Assembly (NCBI GenBank): GCA_963829235.1
Contig: CAWHIF010000003.1
Location: 496,001 to 560,000, forward strand
Direction of reading: 5' to 3'
Length of the DNA: 64,000 nt
Source of the DNA: Bog-756 sp963829235
GTDB taxonomy: Bacteria > Actinomycetota > Acidimicrobiia > Acidimicrobiales > RAAP-2
Shown here: piece after piece, positions 16,704 to 25,712 of the stretch
How the letters are laid out: each line of letters starts with the position of its first letter
Position numbering within the stretch: the stretch's first letter is position 1
Translations under genes and position numbers: made by a program
The notes under the pieces: generated by a model
Told to the model about the DNA's origin: nothing
Databases searched by the model: none
Seen by the model: the letters and a program-made list of their open reading frames with translations, nothing else

Positions 16704-18104
16704 TTAGAGGTGGCTGAACCCGCCCGCCTCCTCTTTGGTCATGGACACCGTCACCGGGTGCTTGTCGAAGTGGTCGATGGCCGCCCTGAGGTCGTTGAGC
16801 AACAGGAAGGAGAGGTCCCGGCTGACTCCCTGGCGAACCAGGATGCGCTGCACCGAGACGTCGGCCACGGACCCGGTCAGCGGATAGGCCGGAACCTGCC
16901 ATCCCTGGACCCGCATGCGATCGGCGACGTCGTACAAGGTGTAACCGGGGTCTTCCCCCTCCTTGATCCGCCAGGCCACCGACGGGATCCCGGTCAGGGG
17001 GTTGCCGTCGCAGAGCAGCTCGAAGGGCCCGAGCTTGACGATCTCCTCGGCCAGGAACTTGGCCGATTCGTAACAGGCGTCGTGGACATACTGGTAGCCC
17101 TTCTTCCCCAGCCGGACGAAGTTGTAGTACTGGGCCACGATCTGACCCGCCGGCCGCGAGAAGTTGATCTGGAAGACCGGCATGTCGCCACCCAGATAGG
17201 TGACGTGGAAGATGAGGTCGTCGGGCAGGTCGTCCTTGTCCCGCCAGAGCACCCATCCCGCCCCCAGGGGGGCCAGACCGAACTTGTGCCCCGAGGTGCT
17301 GATCGACTTGACCCGCGGGATCCGGAAGTCCCACACGACGTCGGGCGCGCAGAACGGGGCCAAAAAGGCGCCGCTGGCCCCGTCCACGTGAATGTCGATG
17401 TCGAGCCCGGTGTCCGCGGCCAGCTTGTCGAGGGCGGCGGCCAGCTCGGCAACCGGCTCATAGGCGCCGGTGTAGGTCACCCCGAAGGTGGGAACCACCA
17501 TGATGGTGTTCTCGTCCACCTGGGCCAGCATCTGTTCGACATCCATGCAGTACCTGCCGGGCGACATGGGGATCTCGCGCATCTCGATATCCCAGTACTT
17601 GGCGAACTTGTGCCACACCACCTGGACCGGGCCGCACACCATGTTGGGCTTGTCGGTGGGTTTCCGCGCGGCCTCGCGCTTGGCCCGCCACCGCCACTTG
17701 GCCGCCATACCCCCCAACATGCACGCCTCCGAGGAGCCGATGGCCGAGCATCCGACGGCCTCGCCGTCCTCTGGTGCGTGCCACAGGTCGGCCAGGAGCT
17801 GGACGCACCGACGCTCGATCTCGGCGGTCTGGGGGTACTCGTCCTTGTCGATCAGGTTCTTGTTGATGCAGATGTCCATCAGCTTGTGGATCTCCGCCTC
17901 TTCCCAGGTCTGGCAGAAGGTGGCCATGTTCTGGCGTTCGTTCCCGTCCAGCAACAACTCGTCGGAGATGCACTGGAGCGCATCCTCCGGCCGCATCTCG
18001 TCGGTCGGGAACCGGTGGGACGGCAGGCTGGTCAGCAAGTCCTTGCCGGCGTAGACGGACTCGAGCAGCTCGTCGCGGACGGATACCCGCTTGTGCAGTG
18101 GCAT
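16704..18104 (-). CDS. gadB: Glutamate decarboxylase
   Basis: Converts glutamate plus a proton to GABA and CO2 in the cytoplasm; PLP enzyme of 466 aa, the same length as E. coli GadB. The PLP Lys is K274 in SISTSGHKFGLAPLG, and the cofactor Asp is in DIHVDGASGAF. The C-terminus reads EEAGGFSHL, with His at 465, the position of the E. coli GadB His465 that blocks the active site at neutral pH; this hints at acid activation. The start ATG at 18104 has GAGGAG about 10 nt upstream. No glutamate/GABA antiporter gene is in the window. Confidence 0.96.
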   Translation of the reverse strand: MPLHKRVSVRDELLESVYAGKDLLTSLPSHRFPTDEMRPEDALQCISDELLLDGNERQNMATFCQTWEEAEIHKLMDICINKNLIDKDEYPQTAEIERRCVQLLADLWHAPEDGEAVGCSAIGSSEACMLGGMAAKWRWRAKREAARKPTDKPNMVCGPVQVVWHKFAKYWDIEMREIPMSPGRYCMDVEQMLAQVDENTIMVVPTFGVTYTGAYEPVAELAAALDKLAADTGLDIDIHVDGASGAFLAPFCAPDVVWDFRIPRVKSISTSGHKFGLAPLGAGWVLWRDKDDLPDDLIFHVTYLGGDMPVFQINFSRPAGQIVAQYYNFVRLGKKGYQYVHDACYESAKFLAEEIVKLGPFELLCDGNPLTGIPSVAWRIKEGEDPGYTLYDVADRMRVQGWQVPAYPLTGSVADVSVQRILVRQGVSRDLSFLLLNDLRAAIDHFDKHPVTVSMTKEEAGGFSHL

Positions 18105-18235
18105 GTTGTCAACTCCTCATCTCTAGGTGGAACCTGGTGGATCTGCGCGTTGGTGGATCCTGGTCTATCGCGGACCGGTGAGCCAGCGGTTCCATGCATC
18201 GGCCGACCGGTGCGCAGCAGCCGTCACGGCGCGGC

Positions 18236-19627
18236 TCAGACCCCGGCGGTGGCCTCGACACGGTGGTCGGCGATGGCTCGGGCCAGGGCTTCGAAGTCCA
18301 GTTCGTTCTGGTCGGCGTACGCACCGGCGAATTCGCACATGGCCCGGTCGAAGCGATCACCGGCGCCAAGGTATGAACCCACGGCGATGGCATCCCCCGA
18401 GCGGGCGTGGGCCCGGGCCAGCGCCCATCCGCAGACCTGGGCATAGATGCCGAAGGCTTCCGGGGACATGGCGTCCACGTCGACCGAGAACTTCCAGTCC
18501 CAGAGCTGGCGCAAGTAGAAGTCCCGGGTGACGCCGTCGTCCCCCGTGAACCGGTCCCATCCGAGGAAGATGTCGCTGGCCCCCTGCATGAGGCGCTGAC
18601 CCTCGACCACCCGCTGCCCATGGTGGCTGTACTCGCTGGCCCCGAGGAACGGCTCCCCCACCGCGGCCTCCGCCTCTTTCACCTGGAGGAACAACGGGTC
18701 GCCGTTGTCGCGGCCCACGAACAGCGCCACCCAGCACCGGGTACCCACGCTGCCCACCCCGACCACCTTCCGGGCCAGGTCCACGAACTCGTACTTGTCC
18801 AACAGGCGCTGGCGGTCACCCGAAAGCGTGTTGCGATACTGGGTGAGGGCGTCGTAGAGGTGGCCCACCGTCTGCTTCGAGTACACATCGGTGAAGAGGG
18901 ACTCGGCCGGCATCAGCAACGGCGGATCGTCCACGAAGCGGAGCTTGCCGTCGACCTCTGTGGTCAGCTTGGCCAGCGCGGCAAGATGGTCCTTCGACTG
19001 GGCCTTGGCCAGCCGCCGCTGGAAGGTCTCGGTCAACCTGCGGCTTGCCTGGTCACCCCACCTGGCGGCGATGGCCGCGGCATCGAGGTGCAGGGACCAG
19101 ATCTGGAGATCCCGCATGGTGGCGAACTCCCGGATGGCGCTCCGATAGGACCACGACCCCTGGGCCACGATCGACCGCCGGATGGTGTCGTCGAACTGGC
19201 GGCTCCTCCCCGCGATCTCGAGGCTCGCAGCCAGCCGCTTGAGGTCCCATTCGAACGGGCCGGGCAGCGTCTCGTCGAAGTCGTTGACATCGAAGATGAG
19301 GTCCCGCTCGGGGGAGGCGAAACCCCCGAAGTTGGACAGATGGGCGTCGCCGCACAACTGGACCTCGAGCCCGGTGCGTTCCGCATGGTTCAGATCCGAG
19401 GCCATCACCGCGGCGGCGCCCCGGAAGTGGGCGAAAGGTGAGGCGGCCATCCGGCCGTATCGGATCGGGACCAGGTCGGGGAGCCGGGTGGTCGCCTGGA
19501 GGGCCAGGATGTCCAGCGGGTCGGTCCGGTTGGACGGAGGCTCCCAGTTGCCGTGGCTGGACCGGGGCACCTTGGCCCGAACGGCGCGACCGAAGGCAGA
19601 ACGCTCGGCGGGGGTGGCCTGCCTCAT
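18236..19627 (-). CDS. DUF2252 family protein
   Basis: About 463 aa. The kinase-like plan of DUF2252 is recognisable: PIRYGRMAASPFAHFRGAA, then LCGDAHLSNFGGF, and the metal-site-like DVNDFDETLPGPFEWDLKRL, followed later by FLQVKEAEAAV. These motifs recall aminoglycoside-phosphotransferase-type folds, but no activity is established for the family. ATG at 19627 starts the conserved region; upstream in-frame codons look non-coding. It lies downstream of no obvious operon partner, 44 nt after the LapA-like gene. Confidence 0.88.
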   Translation of the reverse strand: MRQATPAERSAFGRAVRAKVPRSSHGNWEPPSNRTDPLDILALQATTRLPDLVPIRYGRMAASPFAHFRGAAAVMASDLNHAERTGLEVQLCGDAHLSNFGGFASPERDLIFDVNDFDETLPGPFEWDLKRLAASLEIAGRSRQFDDTIRRSIVAQGSWSYRSAIREFATMRDLQIWSLHLDAAAIAARWGDQASRRLTETFQRRLAKAQSKDHLAALAKLTTEVDGKLRFVDDPPLLMPAESLFTDVYSKQTVGHLYDALTQYRNTLSGDRQRLLDKYEFVDLARKVVGVGSVGTRCWVALFVGRDNGDPLFLQVKEAEAAVGEPFLGASEYSHHGQRVVEGQRLMQGASDIFLGWDRFTGDDGVTRDFYLRQLWDWKFSVDVDAMSPEAFGIYAQVCGWALARAHARSGDAIAVGSYLGAGDRFDRAMCEFAGAYADQNELDFEALARAIADHRVEATAGV

Positions 19628-19670
19628 GGGCCCATCATTCCACTCCCGCCACCGGACTGCTCCGCGAGGA

Positions 19671-19946
19671 TCAGTCCCTTGCCGCACCTCTCTTCTGGCG
19701 CTGCCGGAGGATGACCACCAGCCGGTCGACGAGGGCACCGAGGAAGGCGGCGATCAGCAGGACCCAGATGAGGCTGACGTTGGCGTTGAAGAAGACGAAT
19801 CCGACCCGCACGGTCTTGCTGTTGTCGAGGACGAACCCGATGAGGAGGGCCAGGACGACCACCGCCACCACGATCCGGGCGACGTCCCGTGGTTCACGTT
19901 TACCGCCCCCCGCAACCTGGCTCGTCCGCCCATCGGATCTGGCCAT
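19671..19946 (-). CDS. LapA-domain (DUF1049) membrane protein
   Basis: 91 aa with two TM helices (ARIVVAVVVLALLIGFVLDN and LIWVLLIAAFLGALVDRLV) separated by VRVGFVFFNANVS, the usual LapA/YciS plan, ending in a basic RQRQKRG tail. ATG at 19946 has GGAAGGAG about 7 nt upstream, a better start than one 39 nt further up. In other bacteria such proteins help assemble cell-envelope components; the role here is unknown. Confidence 0.88.
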   Translation of the reverse strand: MARSDGRTSQVAGGGKREPRDVARIVVAVVVLALLIGFVLDNSKTVRVGFVFFNANVSLIWVLLIAAFLGALVDRLVVILRQRQKRGAARD

Positions 19947-19992
19947 TGCCTGCTCCTTCCCGTCGGCGGGCTCCGAACTTCCCACTGACGAA

Positions 19993-20026
19993 CTCCGGGG
20001 TTCGCTGCAGCGACAGTACCCCGGAG
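19993..20026 (-). terminator. Hairpin after the nuo operon
   Basis: CTCCGGGGT and ACCCCGGAG form a perfect 9-bp stem 23 nt past the nuoN stop; the loop contains the palindrome TCGCTGCAGCGA. There is no U-run, so termination is plausible but not certain. Confidence 0.55.
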
Positions 20027-20048
20027 GCCCCCCGGGCGCGGTGACCGG

Positions 20049-21780
20049 TCAGGTGAAGAGCAGCGTGGCCTGGTGGGCGAAGCTCAAGATGGGCTCCGGG
20101 ATGATGCCGAACACCACGCTGAAGGCCACCGAGATGCCGATGACGAGCCAGGTCAGGGTGGGTACGGGCACCGCCCCCCGTTCCGTCACCGACTCGGCCG
20201 GGGGCGCGTCGGTGAGGATCTGGAGGCTCGAGACCTCGTCCGAGGTGCCGGACGGACCAAAGGAACCCGACGTGCCGGCGGAATCCGGTGAACCAACAGC
20301 ATCCGACGAGCCGGAGGCTCCGGGGAGACCGGCGGGGACGGCGGCGTCGGCCTCCACGCTGTCGGGATCGGCGTCGCCGTCGTCGCCCACCCGTGTCCCC
20401 GACCAGCCCCACCGGCGAGTACATGGCCACCGCCACCCGGAGGTAGAAGAACGCGGCGACGGCCGCCGAGGCCATGGCCAGCGCGGCCAACACGTAGGCG
20501 TGCGTGGCCACGGACGCGCCCACGACGCCGAACTTGGCCAGGAACCCGGTGGTGAATGGGATGCCGGCCTGTCCGAGCAGCAGGACGGCGAAGGCCAGGG
20601 CCAGCACGGGCTGACGTTTGGCCAGACCCCGGTAGTCGGAGATCTGGTGCCCGGTGTCGCCGGGTCGGGCCATCACGGTGATCACCGCGAACGACCCGAT
20701 GACCAGGAACATGTAGGTGAAGATGTAATACAACGAGGACGAGACGCCCCGGGTGGTCGCTGCTTCCACGCCCAACAGGACGAACCCGACGTGGTTGATC
20801 GATGAGTAGGCCATCATCCGTTTCACGTCGCGCTGCATCAGGGCCACCACCGCGCCCAGCACCAGGCTGAGCAGGGCCAGCGCCCAGATGATCGGCTGCC
20901 AGTCCGTGCGCACCGTTCCGAACGACGACACGAAGACCCGCAACAGGGCGGCAAAGGCACCGACCTTGACCACCGCAGCCATGAAGCCGGTGACCGGTGA
21001 CGGTGAGCCCTGGTAGACGTCGGGAGACCACATGTGGAAGGGAACGGCCGCGATCTTGAACCCGAATCCGACCAGCAGGAGCGCCAGGCCGCCGAGCAGC
21101 ACGCCGTTGGAGGCGATGACGTTCTTCGAGAGGTAGTCGGCGATCTGGGGCAGGTTGGTCGATCCGGTGGCGCCGTAGACCAGCGCGATCCCGTAGACGA
21201 AGATCGCCGAGGAGAACGCACCGAGCACGAAGTACTTGAGCGCGGCCTCGCCGGACTCGGCCCGCTTGTGGTTGAAGGCGGCCAGCACGTAAAGGGCGAT
21301 CGACATGATCTCCAGGCCGAGGAAGATCACGATGAGATCGTTGGCCGCTCCCATCATCATCGCACCGGAGGCGGACATCATGGCCAGGACGTGGAATTCG
21401 GGGCCCTCGATGCCCTCCCTGCGCAGATAGCCGTCACCGACCAGGGCGGTGAGGAGCATGGCGATGGCCACCGCGATCTGCACGAACACATCGAACCCGT
21501 CGAAGGCGATGGCGCCGGCGATGGTGACCTGAGGTCCGTGCGTGCTCACGTGGTCCCACTGGAACAGCGCGGCCACCAGTGCGGCCACCGACGTCGCGGA
21601 GGCGACCAGCGTTCCCGATCCCACACCCAGGATCTTGCGGAACAGTGAGGATGCGACCATCAAGGCCAGGGCCCCACCGATCATGATGAGCATGGGCAGG
21701 ATGCTCAGGTAGTCGACGTGGGGGGTGTGGATGGCGGGAAGCGAGGAGCTGGTCACAGCCGTCGTCACCAAAGAGGTCAT
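20049..21780 (-). CDS. nuoN: NADH-quinone oxidoreductase subunit N, frameshifted
   Basis: Proton-pumping antiporter-like subunit of complex I. The first about 460 codons from ATG 21780 give a normal NuoN with 13 or so helices (for example VKVGAFAALLRVFVSSF and AYSSINHVGFVLLG) up to FFYLRVAVAMYSPVGLV. The last helix, VPTLTWLVIGISVAFSVVFG, ending at 20049, is in the next frame. The switch lies near 20391-20405, where one extra base, for instance in GGGG, explains it. Unshifted reading gives an Arg-rich tail ending at 19900. The acidic Ala/Gly/Ser linker before the last helix is unusually long. ATG overlaps the nuoM stop. Confidence 0.85.
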
Positions 21781-23471
21781 CGCCGGTCACCGCCCGTCGT
21801 GGTGGGTGCGGGAGACAGGCTCGTCGTCGCCTCCACCCGGTCCACCGTCACCGGGCCGGACAGGTGTTGCGGGATCGGGGCGGACGATGACGGTGCCGCG
21901 AGTGCCGACGCCACCGGCGGTCCCGACGACGACGGCGCCGCCGACGACCCCGGGTCGAGCCCGGAAGGGATGGGGGTGTGCGTCACGCGGTCCACGTGGA
22001 TGACCAGCCGGTCCACCGACGGGGTGATCCGGTCGAGCACGGGCTTCGGGAACACGCCGAGGGCGACGATGAGGATGATGAGGGGGGCGATGATGAGCCG
22101 CTCACTCCATCCCAGGTCCTTCGTCTTGGTGTCCGTCTCGGTCGGCTCGCCGTGGAAGACCTGTTGGAAGGCCCACAGGAGATAGATCGCGGCGGCGATG
22201 ACTCCCAGCGCGGCCACGACCGCCCACCACCGGTGAGCCACGAAGGTCCCGATCAGCACCAGGAACTCACCCACGAACCCGTTGAGCCCGGGCACGCCGA
22301 TGGAGGCCAGCATGGCCACGGTGAAGACGCCGGCCATCACCGGTGCCGGCGACTGGAGACCCTTGAGGGCCGATACCTGCCAGGTGCCGCGACGTTCGTA
22401 GATCCACCCCACCACGATGAACAGCGTGGTGATGATCAGCCCGTGGTTGACCATCTGGAGCACACTTCCGGTGAGTCCCTGGCTGTTGAGGGCGAACGTG
22501 CCCAGCACGATGAAGCCGATCTGGGCCAGGGACGAGTAGGCCAGCAGCCGCTTCAGGTCTCGCTGGGCGCAGGCCACGAGGGCCCCGTAGAGGATGCCGA
22601 TCACGGCCAGGGTCAGCAACCACGGCGCCAGGGTGCGGGTGGCCTGGGGGAAGAGGTTGAGGTCGAAACGGACGATCCCGTAGGTCCCGAGCTTGGCCAT
22701 CACCGCGGCCAGCAGGACCGCTCCGGCGGTGGGAGCTTCGGCATAGGCATCCGGGGACCAGGTGTGGAACGGGAAGATCGGTGCCTTGACCGCGAAGGCG
22801 GCGGTGAAGGCGAGGAACAGGAGCACCCCCTCGGTTCCCGAGAGGTGGGTGTGCACCAGGGCCGGGAGCTCGAAGGTGAGCACGCCGGTCTGGGACTGGT
22901 GGATGAACGCCACGGCCAGGATGCCCACCAGCAGGAAGGCCGAGCCGGCGAAGGTGTAGATGAAGAACTTGATGGCGGCATAGCCCCGGCGGGCATAGCC
23001 CCACCCACCGATGATGAAGTACGCGGGGACCAGCGTCAGCTCGAAGAAGAGGAAGAACAGCACCAGGTCGAGGGAGACGAAACTGCCCAGGCATGCCGCC
23101 TCCAGGAGGAGCACCCAGGCCACGAAGGCGCGCGGGTCCCGCCTGACCCGGCCCCCGAGGAGGGCCAGCGGGAAGAGGAGGGCGGTCATCACCACCAGGA
23201 AGAGCGAGATACCGTCGATGCCCAGCGACCAGTGGATGCCCAGCTCCTTGGCCCAGACGTGGTCGGAGACGAGCTGGTAGCCACCGTCCCCCACCTTGAA
23301 CTGGCCGGCGATGACCAGCGCCAACACCAGGGTGAACAGGGCGACGAGGAAACCCAGCCCCTCGTGGAAGTGACGGGAGACCCACTCGGTCGGCACCAGT
23401 GCGACCACCGCGGCACCGATGGCCGGCACCAGTACCAGGACGGTGAGAAAAGGGAAGTGACCCGTGGCCAT
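21777..23471 (-). CDS. nuoM: NADH-quinone oxidoreductase subunit M
   Basis: Antiporter-like proton-pumping membrane subunit of complex I, 564 aa. Key family features: FELTLVPAYFIIGGWG with the channel Glu, FHTWSPDAYAEAPTAGAVLLA, the Lys in VMAKLGTYGIVRF, and AYSSLAQIGFIVLG. A Ser/Pro/Ala-rich C-terminal extension of about 75 residues follows the last helix, beyond the usual end. ATG at 23471 overlaps the nuoL stop (TGATG), and its own stop overlaps nuoN (ATGA). Confidence 0.97.
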   Translation of the reverse strand: MATGHFPFLTVLVLVPAIGAAVVALVPTEWVSRHFHEGLGFLVALFTLVLALVIAGQFKVGDGGYQLVSDHVWAKELGIHWSLGIDGISLFLVVMTALLFPLALLGGRVRRDPRAFVAWVLLLEAACLGSFVSLDLVLFFLFFELTLVPAYFIIGGWGYARRGYAAIKFFIYTFAGSAFLLVGILAVAFIHQSQTGVLTFELPALVHTHLSGTEGVLLFLAFTAAFAVKAPIFPFHTWSPDAYAEAPTAGAVLLAAVMAKLGTYGIVRFDLNLFPQATRTLAPWLLTLAVIGILYGALVACAQRDLKRLLAYSSLAQIGFIVLGTFALNSQGLTGSVLQMVNHGLIITTLFIVVGWIYERRGTWQVSALKGLQSPAPVMAGVFTVAMLASIGVPGLNGFVGEFLVLIGTFVAHRWWAVVAALGVIAAAIYLLWAFQQVFHGEPTETDTKTKDLGWSERLIIAPLIILIVALGVFPKPVLDRITPSVDRLVIHVDRVTHTPIPSGLDPGSSAAPSSSGPPVASALAAPSSSAPIPQHLSGPVTVDRVEATTSLSPAPTTTGGDRR

Positions 23472-25399
23472 CAGGTCCACCACAGCCGGGTGAGCATGAA
23501 GGCCAGCACCAGGACGGTGCCGAGCACGATACCCAGCACGTAGTTCCGCAGGTAGCCGGTCTGGCTGCGCCGGATCAGTGCGCCGGACTTGCGCACCAGG
23601 GTGGCCACCCCGTTGACCCCGCCATCGATCACCTTGGGGTCGATCACCGTGGCGCTGAAGGCGGCCAGTCGCTCCGCGGGCCGGCCGAGCACGGTGTCGT
23701 AGAGCTCGTTGATGTACCACGAGTGCCTGAGGAAGTCGACCTCCAGCTTGGGTCGCTCCGCCTTGGCCATCCACAGCCGGAGGCCGATGGACACCCCGGC
23801 AACGGCGATCACCGCGTCGATGGTGGCCAGCACCCAGACAGCGCTGGTGCTCAGATGGTCGTCGTAGAGGTTGGAGCCGAAGACGGGGTCGATCCAGTTG
23901 GACAGCGAAAGGTGGTCGTTGGACACAGCCAGGAGGCCGGCGGTGGCGGCGAAGAAAGCCAGGATCCACAGCGGGACGGTCATGATCGGCCGCGACTCGT
24001 GGGGCTCGGGGATGGGCCCGTCGGCGTGGTGCGAGTCGGGCATGTCGGTGGCGGCGTCGATGGCCACCTTGTCGGCCCAGCGGTCCTTGCCGAAGAAGGC
24101 CAGCCCGGTGAGGCGGCTCATGTAGTAGGCGGTGAGAGCTGCGGTGACCACGCCCACCACCCACAGCGCCGGGTGGGCAGCCCAGGTGTTCTCCAGCACA
24201 TCACCCTTGGCCCAGAATCCCGACAGCGGCGGCACCGCGGCGATGGCCAGCCAGCCGACGGCGAAGGTGATGAAGGTGATGGGCATGTACTTGCGGAGGT
24301 TGCCCATGCGCTTGAGGTCCTGCTCGTCGTGGAGGCCGTGGATGGTCGATCCGGCGCCGAGGAAGAGCAGCCCCTTGAAGAAGGCGTGGGCCACCATCAA
24401 GAAGATGGCCGCCTCGTAGGCCCCACATCCGATGGCCAGGAACATGTACCCGAGTTGGGACACGGTCGAGTAGGCCAGCACCTTCTTGATGTCCTGCTGT
24501 GCGCAGGCGATGGTGGCGGCCACGAATGCGGTCGCGGCCCCGACGCAGGCCACCGTGAGGGCAGCCGCCGGCGAGGCGTGGAGCAGTGGATTGATCCGGC
24601 ACAGGAGATAGACGCCGGCGGTCACCATGGTGGCGGCGTGGATGAGCGCCGACACCGGGGTCGGGCCCTCCATGGCGTCGGCCAGCCACGGGAAAAGGGG
24701 GATCTGGGCCGACTTGCCCATCACGCCGACGAGGAGCAGCAGGCAGATCGCGGTGATGTTGCCCGCGCCGATGGTACCGATGTGGGCGAAGATGGTCGTG
24801 TACTCGAGCGAGTGCACCCTGGTGAAGACCAAGAAGATGGCCAACAGGAAGCCGACGTCACCGATCCGGTTGTAGACGAAGGCCTTCTTGCCCGCGCTGG
24901 CCGCCGAGTCCCGGGTGAACCAGAACGAGACCAGCCAGTAGGAGCAGGTCCCCACGCCTTCCCAGCCGACGAAGGTGACCAGCAGGTTGCTCCCGAGCAC
25001 CAGGATCAGCATCGAGGCCACGAAGAGGTTCATGTAGAGGAAGAACTTCGAGTAGTCGCGGTCGCCCTTCATGTAGCCGATCGAATACAGGTGGATGAGG
25101 CAACTGATGCCCGTGACGAACAGCACCATGGTCATGGACAGCGGATCGACGAACAGTCGGGCATTCACCTGGAGTTGGTCGACCGGGATCCAGGTCCACA
25201 GGTTCTGGGTGAAGGTCCGCACCGGCGCGTTGACGGTGAGCAGGTCGAAGTACACCCCCACCGCCACCGCGAACGAAGCCCCGATGAAGAAGGTGGCCAC
25301 CGCCCCGGCCAGAGGATCACCCAGCCGGCGGCCCAGGAGCAGCTGCACAGCGAACCCGACCAGGGGCAGCAAGATGATGAGGTAGGTCACGTGGAGCAT
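23471..25399 (-). CDS. nuoL: NADH-quinone oxidoreductase subunit L
   Basis: Largest antiporter-like subunit of complex I, 642 aa; it carries the long lateral helix that clamps the membrane arm. Characteristic segments: FVGWEGVGTCSYWLVSFW, GKSAQIPLFPWLADAMEGPT with PVSALIHAATMVTAGVYLL, and AYSTVSQLGYMFLAIG. The C-terminal part ends in a TM anchor (YVLGIVLGTVLVLAFML). Seven bases separate it from nuoK, the one small gap among the late nuo genes. Confidence 0.97.
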   Translation of the reverse strand: MLHVTYLIILLPLVGFAVQLLLGRRLGDPLAGAVATFFIGASFAVAVGVYFDLLTVNAPVRTFTQNLWTWIPVDQLQVNARLFVDPLSMTMVLFVTGISCLIHLYSIGYMKGDRDYSKFFLYMNLFVASMLILVLGSNLLVTFVGWEGVGTCSYWLVSFWFTRDSAASAGKKAFVYNRIGDVGFLLAIFLVFTRVHSLEYTTIFAHIGTIGAGNITAICLLLLVGVMGKSAQIPLFPWLADAMEGPTPVSALIHAATMVTAGVYLLCRINPLLHASPAAALTVACVGAATAFVAATIACAQQDIKKVLAYSTVSQLGYMFLAIGCGAYEAAIFLMVAHAFFKGLLFLGAGSTIHGLHDEQDLKRMGNLRKYMPITFITFAVGWLAIAAVPPLSGFWAKGDVLENTWAAHPALWVVGVVTAALTAYYMSRLTGLAFFGKDRWADKVAIDAATDMPDSHHADGPIPEPHESRPIMTVPLWILAFFAATAGLLAVSNDHLSLSNWIDPVFGSNLYDDHLSTSAVWVLATIDAVIAVAGVSIGLRLWMAKAERPKLEVDFLRHSWYINELYDTVLGRPAERLAAFSATVIDPKVIDGGVNGVATLVRKSGALIRRSQTGYLRNYVLGIVLGTVLVLAFMLTRLWWT

Positions 25400-25406
25400 C
25401 GTCCGG

Positions 25407-25712
25407 TCAGCCCTTCATCAAGTGGAGGTCGTCGGCGGTGGCGTTGGCCCGGCGGCGGAAGATGGCGACCACGATCCCGAGCCCGACCACGACTTCGGCC
25501 GCGGCCACGACCAACACGAAGAACACCAGGACCTGGCCGCCGATGTCGTGCAGCATACGGGCGAAGGTCACGAAGCTCAGGTTGGCCGCGTTGAGCATCA
25601 ACTCGACACACATGAACATGACCAGTACGTTCCGCCGGATCAGCACACCCAGCGCGCCGATGGCGAACAGGACGACGCTGAGCGACAGGTACCAGTCCGG
25701 ATTGATGGTCAT
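25407..25712 (-). CDS. nuoK: NADH-quinone oxidoreductase subunit K
   Basis: Small three-helix complex I subunit, 101 aa, usual length. Contains the conserved membrane Glu residues in MFMCVELMLNAANLSFV and VVAAAEVVVGLGIVVAIF that line the proton path. Start ATG 25712 overlaps the nuoJ stop as ATGA. Confidence 0.97.
   Translation of the reverse strand: MTINPDWYLSLSVVLFAIGALGVLIRRNVLVMFMCVELMLNAANLSFVTFARMLHDIGGQVLVFFVLVVAAAEVVVGLGIVVAIFRRRANATADDLHLMKG

Noticed and set aside
15462..18446. 994-codon open frame overlapping the channel-like and gadB genes
   Set aside because: Out of frame with or antisense to genes with intact catalytic motifs; no recognisable domain.
20391..20405. Programmed ribosomal frameshift in nuoN
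   Set aside because: No slippery heptamer with a downstream structure that I could identify; an indel is simpler.
21978..25594. Two long plus-strand frames across nuoK-nuoM
   Set aside because: Antisense shadows rich in His, Gln, Gly, Glu; complex I genes on the minus strand explain the DNA.
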